From positions 1 to 15,781 of the forward strand of contig JAGLYE010000011.1 in NCBI GenBank assembly GCA_023132505.1: a stretch of DNA of 15,781 nt, given 5' to 3'. How positions within the stretch are numbered: position 1 is the stretch's first letter; each line of letters opens with the position of its first letter. Below are positions 9,101-15,090 of the stretch, in pieces. Source of the stretch: Bacteroidales bacterium. Lineage in GTDB: Bacteria > Bacteroidota > Bacteroidia > Bacteroidales > B18-G4. Made by a program: the position numbers and the translations under genes. The notes beneath the pieces were generated by a model, which saw only the letters and a program-made list of their open reading frames with translations, had not been told where the DNA came from and made no database searches.

Positions 9101-9912
9101 CCTTTTTTACCCGATTCTTTAGCTTTTTTTCTGAATATTGGTCCGTTAAGGTTAAGCCCGACACGGTTGTATCCAAAAGGATCAAGGAATTCCGATGTTT
9201 CAAGTTCGATGCCGGCGCCAAAGATCCTGGATGGCCCCCTTGTAGTAACTTCAACAACACCACCTGTAGCATCACCGTACTGTGCCGGAAGACCTCCAAG
9301 GATCACCGACTGCTGTGCGATGGCTGATTGGGGTAGTGAGAGGGAACCGATCACCGGCATACCATCTATATAATAACGTGTGTCACCGGTACGTGCACCA
9401 CGGATGTTTCCGGCTTCACCATCTCTGGAAAATACCCCGCCAATGGTGGCTGCAATAGCACCAACAGAGCGGTTCGGCATCTTCTGGATCTCTTCCTGGG
9501 TTACGGTACCGCCACTAACGGTTTTATCCTTATCAATTAGTGGGATTTTATAGTCGATGATCTCGATCTCGGGAAGTCCAATCGCAGCTGAAGTCATTTC
9601 TATATCAAAGAAACGGGTCTGGTTAGCATTGATCTGGACCCCTCTTATGAGTACTTCATTGTAGCCAATGAAGGTAGCCCTGATGTCATACTTGCCTGGA
9701 GGGATCGGCTTGATCACATATTTCCCGTTGATGTCGGAAGATGCTCCACTTTCCTGGAAGCCACCAACTTCGAGTACAATATTAACAAAGGGAAGTTCTT
9801 CCTGGGTGTCCTTGTCAATCACCTTTCCCTGCAACGTACCGGAAGTTTGGGGGAATACCACCAGACTGGTAGCCAGTACAATACCAATAGTTAGAAGTAA
9901 ATTTCTTAACAT
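6193..9912 (-). CDS. TonB-dependent outer-membrane receptor with carboxypeptidase-regulatory-like domain
   Basis: This 1239-residue protein is a large TonB-dependent receptor. Residues 1-22 form the signal peptide (MLRNLLLTIGIVLATS..., cleavage near PQ/TSG). Residues about 26-107 form a CarboxypepD_reg-like beta-sandwich (LQGKVIDKDTQEELPFVNIV, then DINGKYVIKPIPPGKYDIRA). A plug follows at about 130-228, with IRGARTGDTRYYIDGMPV (170-187) and GLPAQYGDATGGVVEVTTRG. The rest is a 22-strand-type barrel with many aromatic strands, ending FGVIFNF as expected for an outer-membrane insertion signal. Such receptors import or handle large ligands using TonB/ExbBD energy. The substrate is not evident. 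No SusD-like partner is present; instead the next gene is a T9SS cargo protein and then a PorV-like protein, so this is not a classical polysaccharide utilisation locus. A candidate promoter lies 45-77 bases upstream, making this the first gene of its unit. Confidence 0.93.
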   Translation of the reverse strand: MLRNLLLTIGIVLATSLVVFPQTSGTLQGKVIDKDTQEELPFVNIVLEVGGFQESGASSDINGKYVIKPIPPGKYDIRATFIGYNEVLIRGVQINANQTRFFDIEMTSAAIGLPEIEIIDYKIPLIDKDKTVSGGTVTQEEIQKMPNRSVGAIAATIGGVFSRDGEAGNIRGARTGDTRYYIDGMPVIGSLSLPQSAIAQQSVILGGLPAQYGDATGGVVEVTTRGPSRIFGAGIELETSEFLDPFGYNRVGLNLNGPIFRKKAKESGKKGESLLGYFIGGDFTYHQDGRPFAGDMYRATDEYISYLQQNPLRVSGLESGGTFVNGEYTRASDLEKIKTTSNTSRYNINLSGKIDVRTGPTVNLTFGGQYNYNRGNGFNYNSSMFNYDKNSLYYSQTWRVFGRFTQRFPNDPHKNSLIKNVYYSIQADYQKYSRSTHDPDHKNDVFKYGHIGSFTSHLTKNYTLGSDTIGGQYYEDVYIMDNYFDTLYTFTPGNLNPYVTKFTSEYYSLYPDPAGNWRNADQVQLGGGLLNGQGPPNVYGMWALPGANQVGYSEFNNSQISVNATGSMDIGNHELKFGIQYEQRQDRSYSVGPTGLWTLMSGLTNFHIQELDVDNPEFVYRDGVFQDTVEYKRRYDAASQRVFDMNLRKKLGLSVTGTDFINIQSYDYNTNSIQYFDENNVSHTISVGEELFDLGMFSPDELLNDGNWYVTAIGYDYTGDKLTSKPSFSDFFNQTDDEGNYTRSVGAFEPIYMAGFIQDKFAFKDLIFNIGVRVDRFDANQMVLKDPFLLYPAKSVNEVQNVGGQAVEHPSNMGSNYIVYVDNVDNPSRITGYRDESTWYNAEGTEIQDPNILNVGSGISPYLVDKSLTRPPMESFADYDPQINVMPRISFSFPISDVALFFAHYDVLTQRPTSNLRSDPRVYYFFDNIGGVINNPNLKPSKTIDYELGFQQKLSPTSSLKFVAFYREMRDMIQIYRFNGAYPKDYTSFNNIDFGTVKGMTIQYDLRRTNNARISAYYTLQFANGTGSSTTTAAALVASGLPNLRTTFPLAWDRRHSFNIFFDYRFGRGADYNGPSIKREKKGKAPLQLLNNSGLSMTLTGGSGTPYTRSRNIYSQISGGTRLLQGTYYGSRLPWQFRMDVRIDKDIPLTMGKGDNPRKGNLNIYFSINNVLNTKNVMGVYPATGNPDDDGYLAAPEWQREINEQLDSQSFRDLYSILVNYPGNYSAPRTIRFGVIFNF

Positions 9913-9956
9913 ACCATGATAATTTTATGTTAGATAAACATTGTGCAATAAGCCAG

Positions 9957-9989
9957 TAAAGTTAATAAATAAAAAATTTAATATGCAAA
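9957..9989 (-). promoter_or_regulatory. Candidate promoter of the receptor/cargo/PorV operon
   Basis: On the minus strand TTTG (9989-9986) is followed after 21 bases by TAACTTTA (9964-9957), seven of eight matches to the Bacteroidota -7 box TAnnTTTG. Transcription would begin near 9950, giving a leader of about 38 bases before the receptor ATG. The region from 9913 to 10039 is strongly AT-rich and otherwise empty. The 11 bases TAACTTTACTG also occur in the candidate promoter of the response regulator. Confidence 0.5.
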
Positions 9990-10039
9990 TATTATTAACA
10001 CTACATTCAAAAAAATATTAATATTCCATTAACAATTAG

Positions 10040-10495
10040 TTAATTATAAGGACGTTCGAGGATAGCCGAGTAAACAATAGCTTTTCGAAGGTCAATTCTA
10101 ACTGCCTTGCGTTGATTTTCTGCCGTGTCTTTCATAATGTCTTTGAAAACGATCCGACCCAGGGAACTTTCCCCTTCGCTTTCCAATGCTTCAAGCCCTT
10201 TGAAGCCATAACCTGCATATTCGCTCTGGAAAGAACCGACAGCCTTATTTTCAATTTCTGCCTGCATGGGCTCGTCGTATTCATATTCAATCACTTCTGG
10301 TTCGGGAACCCTTACTTGCTGCCCTTCCAGCAATTCTTCGAGCAATGACCTTGTCCGGGAAACAGGCGTTTCTTCTTCGGGTACAGATGTTGCAGGGCTT
10401 TGTGGCCTTGCTTTCTGTTTCTTTTTTTGGCTTGCCTTATAAATGCTTGCTGCAAGCCAGATGACCCCGATCAGAATGTAAATGAATTCTTCCAT
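10040..10495 (-). CDS. Small single-pass membrane protein of unknown function
   Basis: The 151-residue product has one N-terminal hydrophobic segment (about residues 4-20, FIYILIGVIWLAASIYKA) followed at once by KKKQKAR, so by the positive-inside rule the rest is probably cytoplasmic. A low-complexity, proline- and glutamate-rich linker follows (about 30-80, including LLEELLEG and EYEYDEPMQAE). The basic C-terminus has KAVRIDLRKAIVYSAILERPYN-type residues (about 130-151). I recall a similar DLRKA...ERPY ending on short uncharacterised Bacteroidota membrane proteins, but give no function. The gene stands alone between the response regulator and the receptor operon, with gaps of about 165 and 127 bases. 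A LytTR-type direct repeat and a possible promoter precede it, which suggests control by the adjacent regulator. The ATG at 10495 is the only start that includes the membrane segment. Confidence 0.8.
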   Translation of the reverse strand: MEEFIYILIGVIWLAASIYKASQKKKQKARPQSPATSVPEEETPVSRTRSLLEELLEGQQVRVPEPEVIEYEYDEPMQAEIENKAVGSFQSEYAGYGFKGLEALESEGESSLGRIVFKDIMKDTAENQRKAVRIDLRKAIVYSAILERPYN

Positions 10496-10514
10496 GCGTT
10501 GGTTTGGTTTTTGG

Positions 10515-10547
10515 CTATGCTAGTGTAAAAATATTAAAAATATCAAA
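10515..10547 (-). promoter_or_regulatory. Possible promoter of the small membrane-protein gene
   Basis: On the minus strand TTTG (10547-10544) is followed after 21 bases by TAGCATAG (10522-10515), six of eight matches to TAnnTTTG. The implied start point near 10508 gives a leader of about 13 bases, short but possible. The fit is weaker than for the other promoters. It is listed mainly because its spacing equals two others here and the LytTR-like repeat lies just upstream of it. Confidence 0.3.
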
Positions 10548-10562
10548 ATATAAAAGTCATAA

Positions 10563-10592
10563 TCAGTTTTCGGTGGACGTAAATCAGTTAAC
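10563..10592. promoter_or_regulatory. Candidate LytTR response-regulator operator (paired direct repeat)
   Basis: Two direct repeats, TCAGTTTTC (10563-10571) and TCAGTTAAC (10584-10592), are separated by exactly 12 bases. The known LytTR-family site is two 9-bp direct repeats of the form [TA][AC][CA]GTTN[AG][TG] spaced by 12-13 bases; the copies match at 7 and 8 of 9 positions. The likeness extends to 14 bases (AATCAGTTTTCGGT and AATCAGTTAACGGT, 12 of 14 identical), which random AT-rich sequence rarely gives. The pair lies between a LytTR regulator gene and the small membrane-protein gene, about 55-85 bases upstream of that gene's inferred start point, where an activator would bind. Confidence 0.4.
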
Positions 10593-10604
10593 GGTCAAAA
10601 GTTG

Positions 10605-10636
10605 GAAGCTACAGGAGTGTATATTATTGTAGCATC
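10605..10636 (-). terminator. Possible weak terminator after the response regulator
   Basis: An imperfect 9-bp inverted repeat (GAAGCTACA at 10605-10613, TGTAGCATC at 10628-10636, one mismatch) with a 14-base loop lies 24 bases after the regulator stop. On the minus strand the stem is followed by CAACTTTTG, only a short T run, so termination may be partial. Confidence 0.35.
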
Positions 10637-10659
10637 TTTCAAGCGTTTCGTGCCTTCGG

Positions 10660-11409
10660 TCACAAGTGTGTGATGACTTCGATGATCTTTTCGCGTTTTC
10701 GCCTGGAAACTGGGATTTGGCTACCATCGGTCATCTCAATATATCCCCCGTCGTTCCTCAAAAAGCCCTTGATGTATTTCACATTCACCAGGTGGGATTT
10801 ATGCGGACGAATAAAATTATGATCGCTGAGCAACTCCTCATTTTCCTTTAGGGTTTTGGATATCAGAATCTTTTTGCCGTCGGCCAGGAAAAAGTTTGTA
10901 TAGTAGTTGTCGCTTTCACATCTCAGGATCTGATCGGTTTCAATAATATGAATCTTCTCTGATGTTGAAAGTACGATCTTATGTGGTTCGGCCTCCCTGG
11001 ACTTGATGTTGTCCAAAAGTACCTGAATGTTTTTATTCACCTTCTGATTGCTGAGCTTTCTTTCAACTTTTTTCAATGCATTGACCAGTTCTTCCGGATC
11101 AATAGGCTTAAGAAGGTAATCGAGGGCGCTGTATTTGATAGCTTTAATGGCAAACTGATCGAATGCAGTAGTGAAAATGATCTCAAAACTAATTTCTTCC
11201 AATTCTTCAAGCATCCTGAAACCGCTGCCATCAGGCATCTGGATATCGAGGAAAACTACATCCGGATGATGTTCTTTGATAACCTGCAATCCGCTGCGGT
11301 AGCTTTCGGCTTCAGCAATAACATCTACATTTTTACAATAGCGGTCCAGCATTCCACGTAAAGTTTCCCTGGAGTGTTTTTCATCTTCAACTATAATACC
11401 CCTGATCAT
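10660..11409 (-). CDS. LytTR-family response regulator (LytR/AlgR type)
   Basis: The 249-residue protein is a two-domain cytosolic transcription factor. The receiver domain (about 1-120) has the acidic pair E8/D9 (VEDE), the phosphoacceptor D55 in VVFLDIQMPDGSG, the switch threonine near 80-81 and the conserved K101 in DYLLKPIDPEE. The LytTR DNA-binding domain (about 142-245) has LRCESDNYYTNF, FIRPHKSHLVNVKYI (199-213) and the basic PVSRRKRE (233-240). All receiver residues needed for phosphorylation are present. It follows the LytS-type sensor kinase in the same direction across a 97-base gap and is almost certainly its partner. The gap holds a candidate promoter, so the regulator may also be made independently of the sensor. 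The ATG at 11409 starts directly on the first receiver strand (MIRGIIVEDE) and leaves no doubt. Confidence 0.96.
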   Translation of the reverse strand: MIRGIIVEDEKHSRETLRGMLDRYCKNVDVIAEAESYRSGLQVIKEHHPDVVFLDIQMPDGSGFRMLEELEEISFEIIFTTAFDQFAIKAIKYSALDYLLKPIDPEELVNALKKVERKLSNQKVNKNIQVLLDNIKSREAEPHKIVLSTSEKIHIIETDQILRCESDNYYTNFFLADGKKILISKTLKENEELLSDHNFIRPHKSHLVNVKYIKGFLRNDGGYIEMTDGSQIPVSRRKREKIIEVITHL

Positions 11410-11445
11410 AAACTTGCAGTTTAAATTAAAGGCTTGATAATGCAG

Positions 11446-11476
11446 TAAAGTTATAATTTATTCTGAGAGCTGCAAA
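11446..11476 (-). promoter_or_regulatory. Candidate internal promoter for the response regulator
   Basis: On the minus strand TTTG (11476-11473) is followed after 19 bases by TAACTTTA (11453-11446), seven of eight matches to TAnnTTTG. The inferred start point near 11439 gives a leader of about 30 bases. The box and its flank TAACTTTACTG are identical to the promoter in front of the TonB receptor gene. Confidence 0.42.
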
Positions 11477-11506
11477 CAATGTGTGTTATATTTCACTGCA
11501 GGATTG

Positions 11507-14500
11507 TTATTCTTCAAAATACAGGATATTGATTTCTACCCTTGTGCCGGAAGGTTTACCGCTTTTATCATGAAGGTCGATTACTTTAACGGCGAACTTT
11601 TCTTTGTTTTGTTTATTAAGGATCTCTAACCTTTCCCGGGTAATGAGCATTCCCCTTGATTTTCTTTTGATCCCGGATTCATCCCTGATCTCCTGTGCCT
11701 TTTTACGGCCGATCCCATTGTCTTCGATTGTGCAGAAAATGAAATTTTCCTGTAATTTAAGGCTCAGCAAAATATGCCCGGGCTCAGGGCTGTTTACAAG
11801 TCCGTGAATTATCGCATTCTCAACAAATGGCTGTATGATCATAGGTGGGATCTCCATGAATTCCTGGTCTATGTTGTTGTCAACCTCTGCTTTGTAATCA
11901 AACTTATTGTCGAAGCGCAATCGTTCAATATCCATATAGTGCATTACAGCTTTCAATTCATCTTTAACCGGGATGCTTGCTTCCCTGGAATTTGCAAGTG
12001 TCATACGCATTAATTGAGAAAACTTCGAAAGATAATGAATGGCTTTGTCGGTATCGTTAGCGATCACAAAACTCTGAATGGCATTGAGTGAATTAAAAAT
12101 AAAGTGTGGGTTCATCTGAAGCTGAAGGGCTTTCTGCTGAATGTCGAAAAGTTCCTTTTCAATGGCTAAAACCTTTTTCTCAACTTCATGCTTTTTTTTG
12201 ATTGCTCTGATCCTCCAATAAATGAATGACCAAAGCAGGGCAAAAATAAGTGCTCCTAAAATAACCCTGAAAATAAGGGTATCCCACCAGGGAGGAAGGA
12301 CAACAATATAGAGGGAAATTCCTTTTTCATTCCAGATACCATCATTGTTCGAACCTTTTACACGGAATACATAAGAGCCCGGAGAAACCCTGGTATACTC
12401 TGCTATACGGCGTCCGGCATCCCTGTAATTCCACTCTTCATCATATTCCTCAAGGATATAGGCATACTTGTTTTTTGCCGGGTTGGTGTAATCCAGTGCG
12501 GAGAACCCGATCGAGACGAAGTTGTCGTCATAGTTCAGACGGATCGTATCCCCATCAAAAAATTCTCTTTCAACCGCCTCATTAAGCTTCTTAAATGAAG
12601 TGATCACTAAACGTGGGGCTTGCTCATTCAGTGTGATCTCTTCAGGAATGAAACTGTTAAATCCGTCCATCCCCCCGAAAAACATTTCCCCGTCAACGGC
12701 ATGAAACCAGGCGCCGCCGTTGAATTCATTTCCCTGCAGACCATCATTAATATCATAGTTTACAAATTCGCCGGTATTGGGGTTGAATTTTGACATCCCC
12801 CAATTGGTCGTAAGCCAGAGGTTCCCGTTCTTATCTTCAAGCGTAATATAAACTACGTTATTTGGTAATCCATCTTGCTCATCATAATGAGTGAATTTTT
12901 CATTAACAGGGTCAAGGTTGTTCAGTCCACCGCCCATGGTTCCAATCCAGAAATTGCCTTTGCTGTCTTCGTATATTCCATAAACTGCATTGGCACTGAT
13001 GCTGTATGGGTCATCCGGGTCAGAAATGTATGATGTGAATTCATCCTCAGCCGGATCATAGCTGTTCAAGCCATTATCGGTACCAAACCATATTTTATTT
13101 TGGTTGTCTTCATAGATGATCCAGACCTGGTTGCTGGATATACTCTTTGGATCCCTGGGGTTGTGTACCCATGATCTCATTGAAACAGAATCAGGATGGA
13201 AAGCGTTGACACCCCTGGTTGAGCCAACCCAAATAAACCCAAGATGATCTTCTGTGACCCACAGTAAATTATCGCTATTGAGAGAATTGGAATTGCCCGG
13301 TGAAGCCCTATATGTTGTATACTTTCCTGTAGAAGGTACGTACTTTAACAATCCCTTGCTATCCGTAGCAAACCAGAAGTTTCCCCGGTGGTCTTTGTGT
13401 ATTGACCGGATTCTTTCATCCGCAAGATCTGTATAAATATCGATCATATGGTGCAAGCGGCTGTATTGTCCGCTCAGCCTGTCAAAGATATTAACTCCCT
13501 TACCGGTACCTAACCAGATGAGACCATCCTCATCTTTAAAAATGCTATGGATCACATTACTGCTCAATGAATGGGGATCGGAAGGATCTCTGTAGTAATA
13601 ATCGAATTTACTTAATCCCAATTGAACTTTATTCAGGCCTTTATAGGTTCCGATCCAAACAGAACCCATATCATCTTCGTAAATGCAGTTCACATCATCA
13701 CTGCTTAAGCTTGTGCTTTTCCCCGAATGGCTGTAATGAGTGAATTGTTGTTTTTCCCGGTCAAATATGTTCAGCTTATCGTTTGTTCCTACCCAAAAAA
13801 TGCCACGGGAGTCCTCCATGATAGCCTTAACCACATTATTGCTTAAGCTGGCTGGATCCTGATGGCTGTGATAAAAACCTTTGAAGCCTGCCTGCTCGCC
13901 AAGGAAAAGATTTAAACCGTTTTGAGTGCCAACCCATAGATTACCATAGTTATCCTCATAGATCTCATTGACCTGATTGCTGCTGAGGCTGTTTTCATCA
14001 TCCGGGTTATGAAAAAAGGGAGTAAAAAACTTTGTGGAATCATCGAATTTAAATAATCCGAACCTTGTAGCAATCCACAAAAATCCATTCCGGTCCTGAA
14101 TTACTTTGTTGATCCAGTTGGTTCTGATGCTGTCAACACCTGTGATGTTAAAGCTATAATGCGAATACACATTATTGAATTTGTCATATCTGTTCAATCC
14201 CTGTACCGTGCTGATCCATAAATATTCCCTGCGATCCTGGAAAAGATGGTTGATAGTGTTGTTGCTGAGACTATTGTATTCACCGGGGATGTTTTTGATA
14301 ACAGTAAAACTTTTTGTTCTCCTGTCGAAGCGGTTTAAACCATCCTGTGTTCCGGCCCATATGATCCCTTCCTTATCTTCTAAAAGAGTATTTATGGTTG
14401 GGTTGCTCATCCCGTCCTTCTTATTATAGATCCTGAAATCATAACCATCATATTGGTTGAGTCCGTCCCAGGTACCAAACCACATATAACCTTCCCTGTC

Positions 14501-14674
14501 CTGAATGATGGTATTGACCGTATTCTGGCTCAAGCCTTTTACCCTTTTGATGTTTTCGGTTTTGATATTGTCAAAGCTGACTGCATGAAGCTCTTGTGCC
14601 CTGCCTTTGGGGCTGCATAAAAGAAACAGTATGGGCAATAAAAAGAATAATGGTGATGTATGTTTAGTTTCCAT
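11507..14674 (-). CDS. LytS-type sensor histidine kinase with double Reg_prop propeller and Y_Y_Y domain
   Basis: The frame is open from 14716, but the ATG at 14674 starts a clean signal peptide (METKHTSPLFFLLPILFLLC..., cleavage near GRAQ) and overlaps the preceding gene by only 11 bases; length is then 1055 residues. The periplasmic part has fourteen Reg_prop-type repeats (consensus D-x-x-G-x-x-W-[IVF]-G-T-x-x-G-L-N-x-[FY]), which fits two seven-bladed propellers. A Y_Y_Y domain follows (about 689-793), then one membrane segment (about 798-820, LIFRVILGALIFALLWSFIYW), a short coiled coil and a His_kinase/HATPase module. The phospho-acceptor is H857 in LQMNPHFIFNSLNAIQSF, the N-box is PPMIIQPFVENAIIHGL (N953) and the G-box is DNGIG (985-989). 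Unlike the hybrid sensors of many Bacteroidota, it carries no receiver or AraC domain; the separate LytTR regulator follows. The signal sensed is not visible. It probably detects a periplasmic ligand such as a glycan fragment, as propeller hybrids do, but this is inference. Confidence 0.95.
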   Translation of the reverse strand: METKHTSPLFFLLPILFLLCSPKGRAQELHAVSFDNIKTENIKRVKGLSQNTVNTIIQDREGYMWFGTWDGLNQYDGYDFRIYNKKDGMSNPTINTLLEDKEGIIWAGTQDGLNRFDRRTKSFTVIKNIPGEYNSLSNNTINHLFQDRREYLWISTVQGLNRYDKFNNVYSHYSFNITGVDSIRTNWINKVIQDRNGFLWIATRFGLFKFDDSTKFFTPFFHNPDDENSLSSNQVNEIYEDNYGNLWVGTQNGLNLFLGEQAGFKGFYHSHQDPASLSNNVVKAIMEDSRGIFWVGTNDKLNIFDREKQQFTHYSHSGKSTSLSSDDVNCIYEDDMGSVWIGTYKGLNKVQLGLSKFDYYYRDPSDPHSLSSNVIHSIFKDEDGLIWLGTGKGVNIFDRLSGQYSRLHHMIDIYTDLADERIRSIHKDHRGNFWFATDSKGLLKYVPSTGKYTTYRASPGNSNSLNSDNLLWVTEDHLGFIWVGSTRGVNAFHPDSVSMRSWVHNPRDPKSISSNQVWIIYEDNQNKIWFGTDNGLNSYDPAEDEFTSYISDPDDPYSISANAVYGIYEDSKGNFWIGTMGGGLNNLDPVNEKFTHYDEQDGLPNNVVYITLEDKNGNLWLTTNWGMSKFNPNTGEFVNYDINDGLQGNEFNGGAWFHAVDGEMFFGGMDGFNSFIPEEITLNEQAPRLVITSFKKLNEAVEREFFDGDTIRLNYDDNFVSIGFSALDYTNPAKNKYAYILEEYDEEWNYRDAGRRIAEYTRVSPGSYVFRVKGSNNDGIWNEKGISLYIVVLPPWWDTLIFRVILGALIFALLWSFIYWRIRAIKKKHEVEKKVLAIEKELFDIQQKALQLQMNPHFIFNSLNAIQSFVIANDTDKAIHYLSKFSQLMRMTLANSREASIPVKDELKAVMHYMDIERLRFDNKFDYKAEVDNNIDQEFMEIPPMIIQPFVENAIIHGLVNSPEPGHILLSLKLQENFIFCTIEDNGIGRKKAQEIRDESGIKRKSRGMLITRERLEILNKQNKEKFAVKVIDLHDKSGKPSGTRVEINILYFEE

Positions 14675-14966
14675 AGCAGGATTTGGATCTTTTTCTTTTA
14701 AAGGTGCGGTTAACAAATGAATTCTTACGCCCTTTATTGATCATTTTTGCACGTTTCCTGGAGTTTTTTATCATCATCTGGGTTTCATCAGGCTGTATGT
14801 TGTAATGATGTTCGAGATAATCATTAACAAGCTTTTCATTCTCTTTCTTCATCCGTTTTTCCGTCTTGTATGCTGTGCGCTGGGCCCTTGTCATCTGAGA
14901 ACGGCATGATAAAAAAATGCTTGCTGCCGACAGGAGAAGAATAATGAAGATGGTCTTATTTCTCAT
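14664..14966 (-). CDS. Small basic putative lipoprotein, first gene of the sensor operon
   Basis: The 100-residue product starts with MRNKTIFIILLLSAASIFLS followed by C21, a lipoprotein-type signal. The box F-L-S-C is looser than the classical L-[AS]-[GA]-C, which is usual for Bacteroidota. The mature part is short and very basic, with K/R clusters (EKRMKKENEK, NSRKRAKMINKGRK, RTFKRKRSK) and a middle stretch EHHYNIQPDETQMMIK. No family is recognised. Its 3' end overlaps the preferred start of the sensor kinase by 11 bases, which suggests translational coupling and a joint function. A role as accessory to the sensor is only a guess from position. The ATG at 14966 is the only start giving a signal sequence, and a plausible promoter lies just upstream. 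Confidence 0.75.
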   Translation of the reverse strand: MRNKTIFIILLLSAASIFLSCRSQMTRAQRTAYKTEKRMKKENEKLVNDYLEHHYNIQPDETQMMIKNSRKRAKMINKGRKNSFVNRTFKRKRSKSCYGN

Positions 14967-14990
14967 TTCGATATTGCAGGAAATATACGA

Positions 14991-15023
14991 CTAAGTTAGC
15001 ATTTTGCCATGAATGCCTGCAAA
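14991..15023 (-). promoter_or_regulatory. Candidate promoter of the lipoprotein/sensor/regulator operon
   Basis: On the minus strand TTTG (15023-15020) is followed after 21 bases by TAACTTAG (14998-14991), seven of eight matches to TAnnTTTG. The start point would be near 14984, about 18 bases before the lipoprotein ATG. It is back to back with the promoter of the plus-strand gene. Confidence 0.45.
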
Positions 15024-15051
15024 TCATACACAAAAGGCGAAATATAATTAC

Positions 15052-15059
15052 TATTTTTG
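15052..15059 (+). promoter_or_regulatory. Candidate -7 box for the Rieske-like lipoprotein gene
   Basis: TATTTTTG is an exact match to TAnnTTTG. The start point would be near 15065, giving a leader of about 26 bases before the ATG at 15091. It would exclude the upstream ATG at 15013 from the message and so supports the later start. No TTTG is found at the -33 distance. Confidence 0.4.
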
Positions 15060-15090
15060 CGTTGGCAAATATCAAGGATTACAAGTAATT

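Noticed and set aside
6193..9912. Classical SusC-type receptor of a polysaccharide utilisation locus
   Set aside because: No SusD homologue or glycan-active enzyme is adjacent; the partner genes are a T9SS cargo and a PorV-like protein.
9958..9966. AAAGTTAAT, a full match to the LytTR half-site in front of the TonB receptor
   Set aside because: It has no partner at 21-22 bases on either side, it coincides with the -7 box, and such a degenerate AT-rich 9-mer is expected by chance. Control of the receptor operon by the regulator is therefore not claimed.
10014..10044. AT-only palindromes AATATTAATATT and ATTAAC/GTTAAT around the end of the small membrane-protein gene, near a run of seven A
   Set aside because: An AT-only stem is too weak for a convincing intrinsic terminator, and such palindromes are common in this AT-rich gap.
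14992..15000. TAAGTTAGC, an 8-of-9 LytTR half-site in the sensor operon promoter
   Set aside because: Single copy without a spaced partner, and it overlaps the proposed -7 box.
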